The notes beneath the pieces were generated by a model. That model ran no database searches, was not told the DNA's origin, and saw nothing but the letters and a program-made list of their open reading frames with translations. A stretch of DNA of 64,000 bases from Mixta sp031457955 (GTDB lineage: Bacteria > Pseudomonadota > Gammaproteobacteria > Enterobacterales > Enterobacteriaceae). The translations under genes and the position numbers were made by a program. Location: assembly GCF_031457955.1 (NCBI RefSeq), contig NZ_JAVDXN010000004.1:310001-374000 (forward strand). The letters run 5' to 3'. Below are positions 1 to 8,819 of this stretch, piece by piece. Each line of letters starts with the position of its first letter. The first letter of the stretch is position 1.

Positions 1-1463
1 GGATCAGCGGAGAGGTCGAGATGCAGGTGATCTTTCAGCCCGGCACGCGCGCGGAAACCTGTTCGCCGTGGCAAAAACGCATCAATGGTCATCCGGTTTA
101 TCACGTTGGCGAACTGATGGCGATGCTGCGGCTGACGGATGATGTGCAGATTCACGAATGCGGCGACGAACGCTTTACCGCCACCTTTACCACCTCGCCG
201 GATTCCCGCACGCTGGTGGCGTTAGTTACGACCGAACGCGAGCCGTTGGCGATTCCGGCGCCGGAAAAGATCGACGAACGCATTGAAACCAGCCACACCG
301 CCTGGCGCGACTGGGCGGACGGGCTGAGCTGGGAAGGCCCTTATGATAATCATGTTCGGCGCTCGGCGCTGGCGCTGAAATTCCTCTGGTATTCGCCAAC
401 CGGCGCGCTGGCCGCTGCCGCCACCAGCTCGCTGCCGGAAAAACTGGGTAACGATAAAAACTATGACTATCGCTACGCGTGGATCCGCGATGCCTGTCTG
501 ATTATCAAAGCCTTTGTTTATCTGGGGTCGATGGAAGATTGTAAGGCGGCGTTTTCCTGGCTGTCGCGCACCATCCGCGAGCACGACAACGGCCTGCGCG
601 CCTGCTATACGCTGGAAGGCGGCCAGGTGCCGGAAGAACGTTTTCCGCCGCTGTCGGGCTATCAGAATACGCAGCCGGTGCGGGTGGGCAATAACGCCCG
701 CGATCAGGTTCAGCTGAGTATGTATGGCGATATGTTGGCGACGGCGCGGCTGTTTATTCAGGCCGGTCACGTGCTGGATCTCTCTACCTCACGCCTGTTG
801 GGCAAGCTGGCGAATCACTGCGCCGACAGCTGGCGGCAAAAGGATTCCGGTATCTGGGAATTGCCGGAAGAGCAGCACTATACGCATTCCAAAATGGCCT
901 GCTGGCTGGCGCTCGATCAGGCGGTGCAGCTGGCGCAGGATAGCCATATCGAAACCACCTGGATAAAGCGCTGGGAGCGCGAGCGGGATCGCATCCGCGA
1001 CTGGATTGAAACCCACTGCTGGTCGGAAACGCGTCAGGCCTATACCTTCTATGCGGGTAGCGATCGGCTGGATGCGGCGGTGGCGCTGACCCATTACTAC
1101 GGCAGCTGTGTGAATCCGCAACGCATGTTATCGACCCTGACGCAGATACGTGAGGAGCTGGGCCACGGCGGCGTGATGCTGTATCGCTATTCAGAAGCGG
1201 AAAAGGAAGAGGCCACCTTTGTCGCCTGCGCGTTCTGGCTGGTTGAGGCGCTGGCTGAGCTGGGCGAGCGGGAAGAGGCGGGGCGCATTATGGATGAGAT
1301 CCTTGAGCAGCTGTGCCAGCGCGGCAACGTCGAGATTTTCAATGAGATGTTCGACATCCACAGTAAAAGCTGGCTGGGCAATATGCCGCAGGGGCTGAGC
1401 CACCTCTCGCTGGTGTGCGCCGCGAAAGCGCTGGCGGAGGATAATCCGGGCGATCGGGTGTAG
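1..1463 (+). CDS. Glycoside hydrolase family 15 protein (glucoamylase/trehalase-like), 5' end cut by window edge
   Basis: The reading frame is open from base 3, so the N-terminus lies outside the window; 486 residues are visible and GH15 proteins of this bacterial type are usually near 600, so roughly 110-120 residues are missing. The visible part starts in the beta-sandwich N-domain and continues into the (alpha/alpha)6 catalytic barrel. Recognisable family blocks are WEGPYDNHVRRSALALKFL, YDYRYAWIRDACL, QVQLSMYGDML, GIWELPE and, near the end, NMPQGLSHLSLV. The family hydrolyses terminal alpha-linked glucose from glucans or trehalose; the bacterial members without a signal peptide are probably cytoplasmic, but the N-terminus needed to judge this is absent. 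A strong stem-loop follows the stop. Substrate cannot be decided from sequence. Confidence 0.9.
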   Translation, partial: ISGEVEMQVIFQPGTRAETCSPWQKRINGHPVYHVGELMAMLRLTDDVQIHECGDERFTATFTTSPDSRTLVALVTTEREPLAIPAPEKIDERIETSHTAWRDWADGLSWEGPYDNHVRRSALALKFLWYSPTGALAAAATSSLPEKLGNDKNYDYRYAWIRDACLIIKAFVYLGSMEDCKAAFSWLSRTIREHDNGLRACYTLEGGQVPEERFPPLSGYQNTQPVRVGNNARDQVQLSMYGDMLATARLFIQAGHVLDLSTSRLLGKLANHCADSWRQKDSGIWELPEEQHYTHSKMACWLALDQAVQLAQDSHIETTWIKRWERERDRIRDWIETHCWSETRQAYTFYAGSDRLDAAVALTHYYGSCVNPQRMLSTLTQIREELGHGGVMLYRYSEAEKEEATFVACAFWLVEALAELGEREEAGRIMDEILEQLCQRGNVEIFNEMFDIHSKSWLGNMPQGLSHLSLVCAAKALAEDNPGDRV

Positions 1464-1481
1464 CGCGCCGCAACGCGTAAT

Positions 1482-1512
1482 AAGCAGGCTGAAAGGACGC
1501 TTCAGCCTGCTT
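1482..1512. terminator. Bidirectional terminator between the GH15 gene and the DUF262 operon
   Basis: A 12-bp perfect stem AAGCAGGCTGAA / TTCAGCCTGCTT encloses a 7-base loop and lies between two convergent genes. The T-run is short on both sides (TTTAT on +, TTAT on -), so efficiency is uncertain. Confidence 0.7.
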
Positions 1513-1517
1513 TATCG

Positions 1518-3734
1518 TTACTCTGCCGGGTAAATTTCCGGCATCAGTGCTTTCGCCAGCCGAACAACGGCTGCGGGCAACGGCTTGATCCTGCTGTCAT
1601 CATCGCTCTCCTCCCAGGGCACAAATTTCCCACGCTGATAGCAGACGTAGCGAATGAGATCATCGTTAAGCGTGATTTCCAGCCACGGCTGATCATCGCC
1701 GTATGTCCAACAATACTTCACCGCCGTTATCTCTCCAGGCAAGGCGTTTTCCGCCAACAGCTGATTGAGACGTTGCGCCAGCACATAACTGTGCAGTTCA
1801 AAGAAATAGCCGCGCCGCGTCGATTTACTCAGCAGGTAGATATTCTCTTTTTCCTTATCCAGCAGCCGCTCTTCGCAATAGCCGATTACCTCGGGATAGT
1901 TAACAATCAGCTCACGCCAGCCGCCGCAGTCAACTCGCGCAATAAGCTGACGCAGCGTCTCGGCAACGTCGCTCTCATCAATATGCGCCAGCAGCTGCCC
2001 GAAAATCGGTTTTTCCACGACCGCCAGCCAGCTTTTGCTGCGATCGCGCCAGCTGTGGTTGGCGGCATGGCAAAAGGTGTAACGATCGCCGCTTATCTGC
2101 ACCAGATAATCATCCAGCGTCAGCAGCGCTCGCTCCAGCAGGTGTTCCGGATGCTCAACGACAGGCTTAGCAAGAACGCGAAACGTTTTTTCCACCAGCA
2201 GGTTGAAGGTTGCGCGATGATGACTGGCCTGTTGCGCACGGTACGCCAGCGACAGCAGGCCTCGGATGCGCCCCTGTAGATAAGGATGGCTTTCCGCCCG
2301 CATCATGGCGGCTTCCCAGGCCGCGTCCTGCATAATCAAATCCACTTTGAGCGCCTCTTCCGTCCATTGATCGCTCGATTCCGCATGTCTGCCTAACGCT
2401 GCCTGCCAGCACTGCTGTGCCTGCGCCAGCTCACGATAGAGATCGCGCGCGTGCGGTGCCATGGCATGCAGCCCGGTGACGATACGGAGAAATATCTCAA
2501 TAGAATCAAGGCGCAGGGTGCGCAACAGGTTGTTGGTCACGCGCTGCCAGCGTTGCAGACGCTGTGCGTCATCTGCACTGTTTTCCTGCGTCAGAATAAA
2601 CAGCGTCAGCGCATAAAATTGCGCCTGCACCAGATAGTCGCTGGTCGTCAGGAATTTGCTTAACAGCGCCTGCGTCGCCGGGGTAGCGTGATCGGAACAG
2701 AAGTAATCCAGCACTTTTGCGATTTTGGCTAAATCATCCGGCGCAAAGGCGTCGTGCTGGGCAAATTCCAGCGGAGAAAAGGTGCTTTGCGCATCACGCA
2801 GCAGGCTAAACCACGCCTGGTCATCGGCGGTGAGTGCATTGGCTGATTTATCGCCCCGACCGCAAGCCAGCAGAAAAGCCATGCGCATAAAAAATCGCAG
2901 GTAGAGCGTATCAAAAGAGAAATCTTTATTGCCCAGATGCCAAAAAAGATCGGTCCACTGCTGATCGAGCCGCTGGCTAAACGTCTGTGCGGCGGGCCAC
3001 TGGCTGATGCGGCCGGAGAGCCAGGCCTTGAAGTTTTCAAAATCGGTAAGCGCTTTGCCGCGCGCATTCATTTTTATATAGAGATCGTCGGAAAGCCCAA
3101 AAGCGTCCAGATTCAGATAGTGAAAAACGATGCGTTTGTTTTCATGGCTGCACAGGCGCGCAAACAGCTCGCCCTCTTTGGCTGAAAAGTGCTGCTGGAT
3201 GGCGTTCAGCATGGTTAAACAGGACGCCACGGTAGGATCCTGCTGCCATGAGAGATAGAACCAGTGGCTATCAATGAGCTGTTGAGCGAGCGGGATTGCT
3301 GCTTCAGCGTTGAGGGCAAAGGCGTAATCCGCCGGGTCGGCGGCGACCAGCGCATCAAAGAACTCGGTGGCGCTGGTGCGTGTTTGGTAGGTAAAGCGTG
3401 ATTTGCCGTTCAGCGTAAAGCGCTGGCGGAAGGCGTCGCAGGCGCCTTCCTGACCGGCCAAAAACCAGTGCAGAAGAAAAAGCGTCGTCAGGCGCTGCTG
3501 GCCGTCAAGCACGGAAAAGGTGCCGTTTTCCAGGCTGCCATAGACAAAATCGAGATCCAGCGGCGGCGCGTCGCTTTCCTGCCGCAGCGCTTGCGCCAGC
3601 GTATGCAGAAACTGCTGGCGGATCTCCTGCGCGGAGTCTCGTCCCTGGGCATAATCACGCTGGATCACCGGAATAGTAATCACATCGACCCGGTCAAACA
3701 TCTGTGCAAAAGTGATCAACGCTTGCTGACTCAT
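1518..3734 (-). CDS. DUF262 domain protein without nuclease domain, second gene of a GmrSD-like pair
   Basis: 738 residues. The N-terminus holds a DUF262 (GmrS-type, ParB/sulfiredoxin-like nucleotidase) domain: IPVIQRDYAQG at residues 21-31 and the diagnostic DGQQRLTTL beginning at residue 77. In GmrS-like proteins the DGQQR motif is linked to NTP hydrolysis. The rest (about residues 250-738) is long, helical and unrecognised, and no DUF1524 His-Me-finger motif is visible. Its ATG overlaps the stop of the upstream DUF262/DUF1524 gene by four bases (ATGA), so the two are translationally coupled. A role in sensing or cutting modified foreign DNA is inferred from the family (GmrSD, SspE), not shown. 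Confidence 0.8.
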   Translation of the reverse strand: MSQQALITFAQMFDRVDVITIPVIQRDYAQGRDSAQEIRQQFLHTLAQALRQESDAPPLDLDFVYGSLENGTFSVLDGQQRLTTLFLLHWFLAGQEGACDAFRQRFTLNGKSRFTYQTRTSATEFFDALVAADPADYAFALNAEAAIPLAQQLIDSHWFYLSWQQDPTVASCLTMLNAIQQHFSAKEGELFARLCSHENKRIVFHYLNLDAFGLSDDLYIKMNARGKALTDFENFKAWLSGRISQWPAAQTFSQRLDQQWTDLFWHLGNKDFSFDTLYLRFFMRMAFLLACGRGDKSANALTADDQAWFSLLRDAQSTFSPLEFAQHDAFAPDDLAKIAKVLDYFCSDHATPATQALLSKFLTTSDYLVQAQFYALTLFILTQENSADDAQRLQRWQRVTNNLLRTLRLDSIEIFLRIVTGLHAMAPHARDLYRELAQAQQCWQAALGRHAESSDQWTEEALKVDLIMQDAAWEAAMMRAESHPYLQGRIRGLLSLAYRAQQASHHRATFNLLVEKTFRVLAKPVVEHPEHLLERALLTLDDYLVQISGDRYTFCHAANHSWRDRSKSWLAVVEKPIFGQLLAHIDESDVAETLRQLIARVDCGGWRELIVNYPEVIGYCEERLLDKEKENIYLLSKSTRRGYFFELHSYVLAQRLNQLLAENALPGEITAVKYCWTYGDDQPWLEITLNDDLIRYVCYQRGKFVPWEESDDDSRIKPLPAAVVRLAKALMPEIYPAE

Positions 3735-5515
3735 GACTGCACCTCGCTAAAAAAGTCAGCGATCGTCTGGATAATCGCCTGTTGATAATTTTCATGATCG
3801 TCACGATTCCAGAAGGTCATGTCATGAACGCGCTGGCTGTAATATTTGAGGAACACGTTTCTGGTGGCGATCGGCACAAAGGTAGTGGCTTTATCCGCTG
3901 CGATAATGCGCTGACGCTTGATGGGAAAAATAGCGTTTTTATAGCTGCGGTTAGTGGTGGAATCCAGCAGGGTTAAATTGCCGATACTGTTTTCCAGGTC
4001 GTCGCGCCGGTGTTTGTTAAACACTTTTTGTACAGCGTTAAACAGGCGGGTAAAGGCGTCGCTGTCGAACGTCTCGTTATCCAGCAGCTTTTGCGCGCGC
4101 TGATAAAATTTGTTTTGCATCTCGCTATATGGCGCGTTGTCATCGTTGTTGCCGCTGGCGGGAGAAAAATGATCGCGGATGTTTTTCGCCCAGGCCTTTT
4201 GCCCCGGCACGTTTTCCGGCATATGCGAACTGACGGCGCTGATATGCTCGATATCCCAGGCGTCTTGTTTATAGCGCATAAACTGGAAACGTATGCTGGC
4301 GTTACGGTTCAGCACAATGGTGGCGATATTAAACAGCAGCAGCAGGGCGCGCAGGCTTTTATCGCCATATTTGCGTCCCCTCACGGCGGCAGCGATATTT
4401 TCATGATTCGGCGCCGTGATATCGGGCAGCGCGATAGCCTGGATTTTCTCCCCCAGCTGGGCAAGAAAGCGCGGCTTGCTGCGGCTGCTGCTATGCAAAT
4501 TAATCAGCGTTGGCAGCGAGACTTTCTGGCTAATCAGGTAGCCGACCAGATGATAATATTTGCGATCCTCAAACCACTCATCCAGCGTCATAAACAGGCG
4601 TTTGATACGCAGCCACAGGGCGGTTATCGCCTGCGCATGCTGCGCGGCATTTTCCAGATAGTGCGAGAACGTCAGGAAAATATAGTGGGGATCGTGTACG
4701 GAAACCGATGATGGCAGCGACTCGGCGATAACCCGCAGCAGCAGTTCAATACGGTTGTCCTGCCGCTCATCATTGCTGATGAAATACCAAAAGTCGGGCT
4801 GTTGCAGACGTCTTTCGATAGCATCCCACTCATGCGCCAGCCTCAGCTGCTGAAAGGGCGCATTTTCGCCAGCGGCGGTGAAGTTACCGGCGTGCAGAAA
4901 AAGCGCTTTAACCAATTCGGCACTGGTTAACGGGATTTTACCGCGGTTGAGGCGGGCGAATACGGTGGTAGCTTCCGCTTCCTCATGCAGCTGATACCAG
5001 ATGACTTTAACGTTTCTGCCCGCCTGCTCGCTGTTAAGCAGCGTGGTCAGCATCGCGGATGCCATCTCTGGCCGGGCGTCAAACCAGGTTTTTACCGTCT
5101 GCCAGGCCTGTGAAATATGGAAAAAATCGATGTTCTCTTGCGCTCTGTCCGGGTCGATATGCTGCAGAAAGGCTTCGCTGTCGGGACGGGTGGCAAAGCG
5201 CAGGCGGTAACACGACTGTGCCAGCGGCGCATGATGCTGTTTTAAATAGCGCAGGATTATATAAAGGGTGGTCAGCCTTTGCTGGCCGTCGACCAGCTCC
5301 CACTCATCTTGCTTTTGTTTAACCACCACCGGTTGCAGACAGTAAAAACACGTTCGATCGTTTTTCTGCGCGCTTTGCTGGAATTCGGCGATATCTTCTA
5401 GCAGATCCCTGACCTGGCGTGCGGTCCAGCGGTAGCCGCGCTGGTAAGAAGGGATAAAAAATTTTTCGCCGAGGAGTTCACTAACGGGCTTAAGGATAAG
5501 TTGGTGATGTGACAT
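3731..5515 (-). CDS. DUF262-DUF1524 protein (GmrSD/SspE-like NTP-dependent nuclease), first gene of the pair
   Basis: 594 residues from the ATG at 5515, chosen because AAAGGA lies just upstream and the family motif FIPSYQRGYRW starts at residue 20; the open frame extends 53 codons further up without a recognisable domain. DUF262 motif DGQQRLTTLY starts at residue 76. The C-terminus is a DUF1524 His-Me-finger nuclease: DIEHIS with His424, and the NSIGNLTLLDSTTNRSYKN block starting at residue 509. This single-chain order (GmrS-like then GmrD-like) is that of type IV restriction proteins acting on modified DNA and of SspE in phosphorothioation-based defence. No ssp or dnd modification genes are next to it. 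It is the promoter-proximal gene of a two-gene operon with the downstream DUF262 protein. Confidence 0.85.
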   Translation of the reverse strand: MSHHQLILKPVSELLGEKFFIPSYQRGYRWTARQVRDLLEDIAEFQQSAQKNDRTCFYCLQPVVVKQKQDEWELVDGQQRLTTLYIILRYLKQHHAPLAQSCYRLRFATRPDSEAFLQHIDPDRAQENIDFFHISQAWQTVKTWFDARPEMASAMLTTLLNSEQAGRNVKVIWYQLHEEAEATTVFARLNRGKIPLTSAELVKALFLHAGNFTAAGENAPFQQLRLAHEWDAIERRLQQPDFWYFISNDERQDNRIELLLRVIAESLPSSVSVHDPHYIFLTFSHYLENAAQHAQAITALWLRIKRLFMTLDEWFEDRKYYHLVGYLISQKVSLPTLINLHSSSRSKPRFLAQLGEKIQAIALPDITAPNHENIAAAVRGRKYGDKSLRALLLLFNIATIVLNRNASIRFQFMRYKQDAWDIEHISAVSSHMPENVPGQKAWAKNIRDHFSPASGNNDDNAPYSEMQNKFYQRAQKLLDNETFDSDAFTRLFNAVQKVFNKHRRDDLENSIGNLTLLDSTTNRSYKNAIFPIKRQRIIAADKATTFVPIATRNVFLKYYSQRVHDMTFWNRDDHENYQQAIIQTIADFFSEVQS

Positions 5516-5694
5516 TTTTTTCCTTTCTGAACAGAAAGTTTGGCGCTGCGTAATCGATGAGCGCTGACCCTTGCATGCTGCCGGGTGCAATATGGCGTTA
5601 AGGCGAGAAGGTTGCGCCTGAGTAAACGACTTATCGGCAGAAAGGAAAAAAACTAAAGTTAACCCGTTGACCACACCGCTTTTTTTGCAAAAAA

Positions 5695-5716
5695 AAAGGC
5701 CGGATACCCGGCCTTT
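5695..5716 (-). terminator. Terminator of the gluconate dehydrogenase operon
   Basis: Stem AAAGGCCGG / CCGGCCTTT with a 4-base loop lies 15 bases beyond the cytochrome gene stop; on the minus strand it runs into nine T residues, a canonical intrinsic terminator. Confidence 0.9.
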
Positions 5717-5730
5717 AAGCGATTTAACGG

Positions 5731-7002
5731 TTACTCGCCGTGCTTCAGGTTCTTGCGTACGTCCTTAACCTGATCGCTGGTCACCGCCGAGGCATGGTTG
5801 TTCCAGCCCTGACGGATAAAGGTTGCCAGCTTCGCCACTTCCTCATCGCTCAGACGGGCAGCAAAGCCCGGCATCGCCAGCGTTGAGGGCGCTTTGGCCG
5901 TGGAGGGCTGCTGCGCACCGGCAAGAATGGTGTGAATTAATCCCACCGGGCTTTCGGCGTTAACAATCGAGGCCTGATCCAGCTCCGGGAAGACGCCCGG
6001 CGCGCCTTTGCCATTAACGAAGTGGCAGGCGTTGCAGTTATCGATATAGAGGCGCTCGCCTTCCGTCAGATTCTTCGCCGCAGTCAGCTTCGCCGCGGTT
6101 TTTTCCACCGCCTGCGGATCGGCGGCATGCAGGCCAGGGTTGCCGCCAAGGAACTTCAGATAAGCGGCAATCGCTTTCAGATCGGCATCGCTCATGTGCG
6201 AAGAACTGTGCTCTACCACCGAGGTCATCTCACCGCCTACTGCCGCTTTATCATTACGCCCGGTTTGCAGATAATCGACGATCTCCTGCTCGCTCCAGTG
6301 CGGCATGCCGCGTAACGTAGGCACCGACCAGCCATTCAGCTCGCCGCCCGCCAGGAAGGCATCTTCGCTGCTGTCGAGCGATTTTTCATTCATGGTGATG
6401 CGACGCGGCGTATGGCAACTGCCGCAGTGGCCCAGACTCTCGACGATGTAGGCGCCACGGTTGATCTCTGCGGAAGCGCCGCCGATCGGCTGGAACGGCT
6501 TATCAGAGGTAAAGGCCCAGTTCCAGAAACGCATGCCCCAACGCTGGTTAAACGGAAAGCTCAGTTTCGTTTCCGGCGCAGCGTCGGCAACCGGCTTCAC
6601 GCCCTGCATAAAGTAGACGTAAAGCGCATGCATATCATCATCGCTGATTTTGGCATAGTCGGGATAAGGCATCGCCGGGTAAAGGCGTGAGCCATCCGGC
6701 AAAATCCCTTTGCGCACCGCATCAGAAAACTGCTGTTCGCTGTAGTTGCCAATGCCGTACTTTTTATCCGGCGTGATATTGGTGGAATAGATAGTACCCA
6801 GATTCGACTCAATCGCCAGGCCACCGGCGTAAGCCGGTTTACCCGGCAGCGAGTGACAGGCCATACAGTCACCAAGGCGGGAAAGATATTCGCCCTGCTT
6901 AATCAGCTGGGCGGAATCGTCAGCCTGCACGCCCGCAGAAAAGCCCGCCGCCAGCGCCAGCAGGTTGCCAAAAATGAAATTTTTCAGAGTAAACAGCTTC
7001 AT
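5731..7002 (-). CDS. Gluconate 2-dehydrogenase-type triheme cytochrome c subunit
   Basis: 423 residues with an N-terminal signal peptide ending near residue 27 (GFSAGVQA). Three c-type haem sites are visible: CMACH at 46-50, CGSCH at 193-197 and CNACH at 323-327, the layout of the cytochrome subunit of membrane-bound gluconate, 2-ketogluconate, sorbitol and alcohol dehydrogenases. It accepts electrons from the flavoprotein encoded just upstream and passes them to ubiquinone at the periplasmic face of the inner membrane. It is the last gene of a three-gene operon, four bases after the flavoprotein stop, followed by a strong terminator. Whether the complex uses gluconate or 2-ketogluconate cannot be read from this subunit. 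Confidence 0.92.
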   Translation of the reverse strand: MKLFTLKNFIFGNLLALAAGFSAGVQADDSAQLIKQGEYLSRLGDCMACHSLPGKPAYAGGLAIESNLGTIYSTNITPDKKYGIGNYSEQQFSDAVRKGILPDGSRLYPAMPYPDYAKISDDDMHALYVYFMQGVKPVADAAPETKLSFPFNQRWGMRFWNWAFTSDKPFQPIGGASAEINRGAYIVESLGHCGSCHTPRRITMNEKSLDSSEDAFLAGGELNGWSVPTLRGMPHWSEQEIVDYLQTGRNDKAAVGGEMTSVVEHSSSHMSDADLKAIAAYLKFLGGNPGLHAADPQAVEKTAAKLTAAKNLTEGERLYIDNCNACHFVNGKGAPGVFPELDQASIVNAESPVGLIHTILAGAQQPSTAKAPSTLAMPGFAARLSDEEVAKLATFIRQGWNNHASAVTSDQVKDVRKNLKHGE

Positions 7003-7006
7003 GCGT

Positions 7007-8776
7007 TTATACCTGTACCAGTGGGCCGGGGTTTTTCAGATACTGCTCTTTGATCGCCTGTGCCGCCATCAGGGTGATCGCGCCGATAGTATCGGTGGGG
7101 TTCGCCTGGAAGTTTTGCGGGAAGGCATTGCCGCCCGGTACGAACACGTTATGCACGTCCCAACTTTGCAGGTAGCGGTTAAGCGCCGAGGTTTTCGGGT
7201 TATCGCCCATTATCGCGCCGCCCACGTTGTGGGTAGAAACATATTTGGTCAGATCAAATTGCGCATCCATCGGCAGGAAGCTCATGCTCATGCTGTCCGG
7301 ATTAAGCTCTTTAGCAATATTGCCCACGATGCCTTTCAGGTATTGCTGCAATTTCAGCTCATTCTGTTTCCAGTTGAACGTCATGCGCAGCAGCGGCTGG
7401 CCATGCTCATTGGTGTAGTTCGGATCGAGGTCCAGATAGATGTCACGGTAAGACATGCAGGTGGTGGTGATGCTGATCTTCATGGAGTGGCCATACCACT
7501 CTTCCAGACCCTCTTTCCAGCCCATGCCCCACGACGGCGTGCCTTTTGGCAATGCGGTGCCGATCGGCGTTCCGGTCGCCTGTGAGCTGTGGATCTTCGC
7601 GCCGCCGATAAAGCCCAGCCCTGGACCATCGAAATTGCCCGGTGAGATATCGTTAAACATCTGGCCGGTAGGGCCGGAAGTCGCAAACGGATTGAAGTTT
7701 TTATCTTTGAAGAACAGCGTGGCGCCGCCGTTGCTCAGGAACGCGTAGTTACGTCCAACCACGCCCTCTTCGGTAATCGGGTTATACGGCTTGCCGATGC
7801 CGGAGAGCAGCATCAGATGCACGTTGTAAAGCTGGAAGCTGCTTAACACCACGATTTTCGCTGGCTGGAAGCATTCGTTGCCCTGCTCATCAATGTAGAT
7901 AACGCCTTTCGCCGTTTTCTTATCGTCGTGCAGCACCACTTTTAACACGTTGGCATTCACTTCATAGGAGAAGTTATCCATACGCTTCAGCGCATCCATC
8001 ACCGCGGTTTGCGGAGATGCTTTCGAGTAGTTCAGGCAAGGGTATTTACTGCAATAGCCGCAGTAGTTACAAGGGGCGATCTGGTTGCCGTACGGGTTGG
8101 TCCAGGCGCGTGAAACCGCCGCAGACGGGTTCGGGAACGGATGATATCCCAGCTTTTTCGCCGCTTCAGCGAACATCACGTTGTTCAGCGTATCTTCTAA
8201 GGCTGGCAGCGGATAAGGCTGAGAACGCGGGCCTTCAAACGGGTCGCCGCCCTCAAGAATTTTGCCGCGCAGGTTGCCGGTGTTGCCGGACTGGCCGCAA
8301 ATACGCTCAAATTTGTCGTAATAAGGCTCAATTTCATCCCAGGTGAACGGGAAGTCCATGACGCGCATCTCTTCCTGCAAGATGCCTGGCTTATACGCTT
8401 CGTCAGCGTAAGTTTTGAGCTTTAAATCGGTTGGCGTCGGGCGAATCAGCACGCCGGTCCAGTGCAGACCTGAACCACCTACGCCGCCGCCTGGAACAAA
8501 AGCGCCCCATTTACGGGTGGGCAGCGCGGTCTGATCCATGTTGTAGCGTACGGTAACCGCCGATTCCGCAGGCGTGGTCATCACCTTGTTACGTACCGCG
8601 TAAGCGTATTCATCCGCCGGTTTCGGATAGGCGAACTCGGGGTAATCACGTTCCGGCCCTTTTTCCAGCGCCCGTACCGTTAATCCCGCCATTGCCAGCT
8701 CAATACTCATTAAAGAGCCAGCCCAACCCAGGCCGACCACAACGACGTCGACTTCTTTCTTATTTAGCTGTGCCAT
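7007..8776 (-). CDS. GMC-family flavoprotein, large catalytic subunit of gluconate 2-dehydrogenase complex
   Basis: 589 residues. An FAD-binding Rossmann motif (VVVVGLGWAGSLMSIELA) sits at about residues 11-28, GGGVGGSGLHWTG follows near residue 97, and the C-terminal GMC block contains STHNVGGAIMG and FPQNFQANPTDTIGA. A cysteine cluster, CNYCGYCSKYPC, near residue 240 matches the FeS-cluster site reported for related FAD-dependent sugar dehydrogenases. The subunit has no signal peptide of its own; in this enzyme class it is exported together with the Tat-signal-bearing small subunit, which is encoded immediately upstream. It oxidises gluconate at C2 (or 2-ketogluconate at C5) in the periplasm. 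Confidence 0.92.
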   Translation of the reverse strand: MAQLNKKEVDVVVVGLGWAGSLMSIELAMAGLTVRALEKGPERDYPEFAYPKPADEYAYAVRNKVMTTPAESAVTVRYNMDQTALPTRKWGAFVPGGGVGGSGLHWTGVLIRPTPTDLKLKTYADEAYKPGILQEEMRVMDFPFTWDEIEPYYDKFERICGQSGNTGNLRGKILEGGDPFEGPRSQPYPLPALEDTLNNVMFAEAAKKLGYHPFPNPSAAVSRAWTNPYGNQIAPCNYCGYCSKYPCLNYSKASPQTAVMDALKRMDNFSYEVNANVLKVVLHDDKKTAKGVIYIDEQGNECFQPAKIVVLSSFQLYNVHLMLLSGIGKPYNPITEEGVVGRNYAFLSNGGATLFFKDKNFNPFATSGPTGQMFNDISPGNFDGPGLGFIGGAKIHSSQATGTPIGTALPKGTPSWGMGWKEGLEEWYGHSMKISITTTCMSYRDIYLDLDPNYTNEHGQPLLRMTFNWKQNELKLQQYLKGIVGNIAKELNPDSMSMSFLPMDAQFDLTKYVSTHNVGGAIMGDNPKTSALNRYLQSWDVHNVFVPGGNAFPQNFQANPTDTIGAITLMAAQAIKEQYLKNPGPLVQV

Positions 8777-8819
8777 TATTAACCCTGTAAATCATGCAAA
8801 AACAAATCAGTTACGCCGA

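Noticed and set aside
4010..4711. 233-codon plus-strand open frame inside the DUF262/DUF1524 gene
   Set aside because: Antisense shadow of a gene with clear domain motifs; no ribosome site or family similarity.
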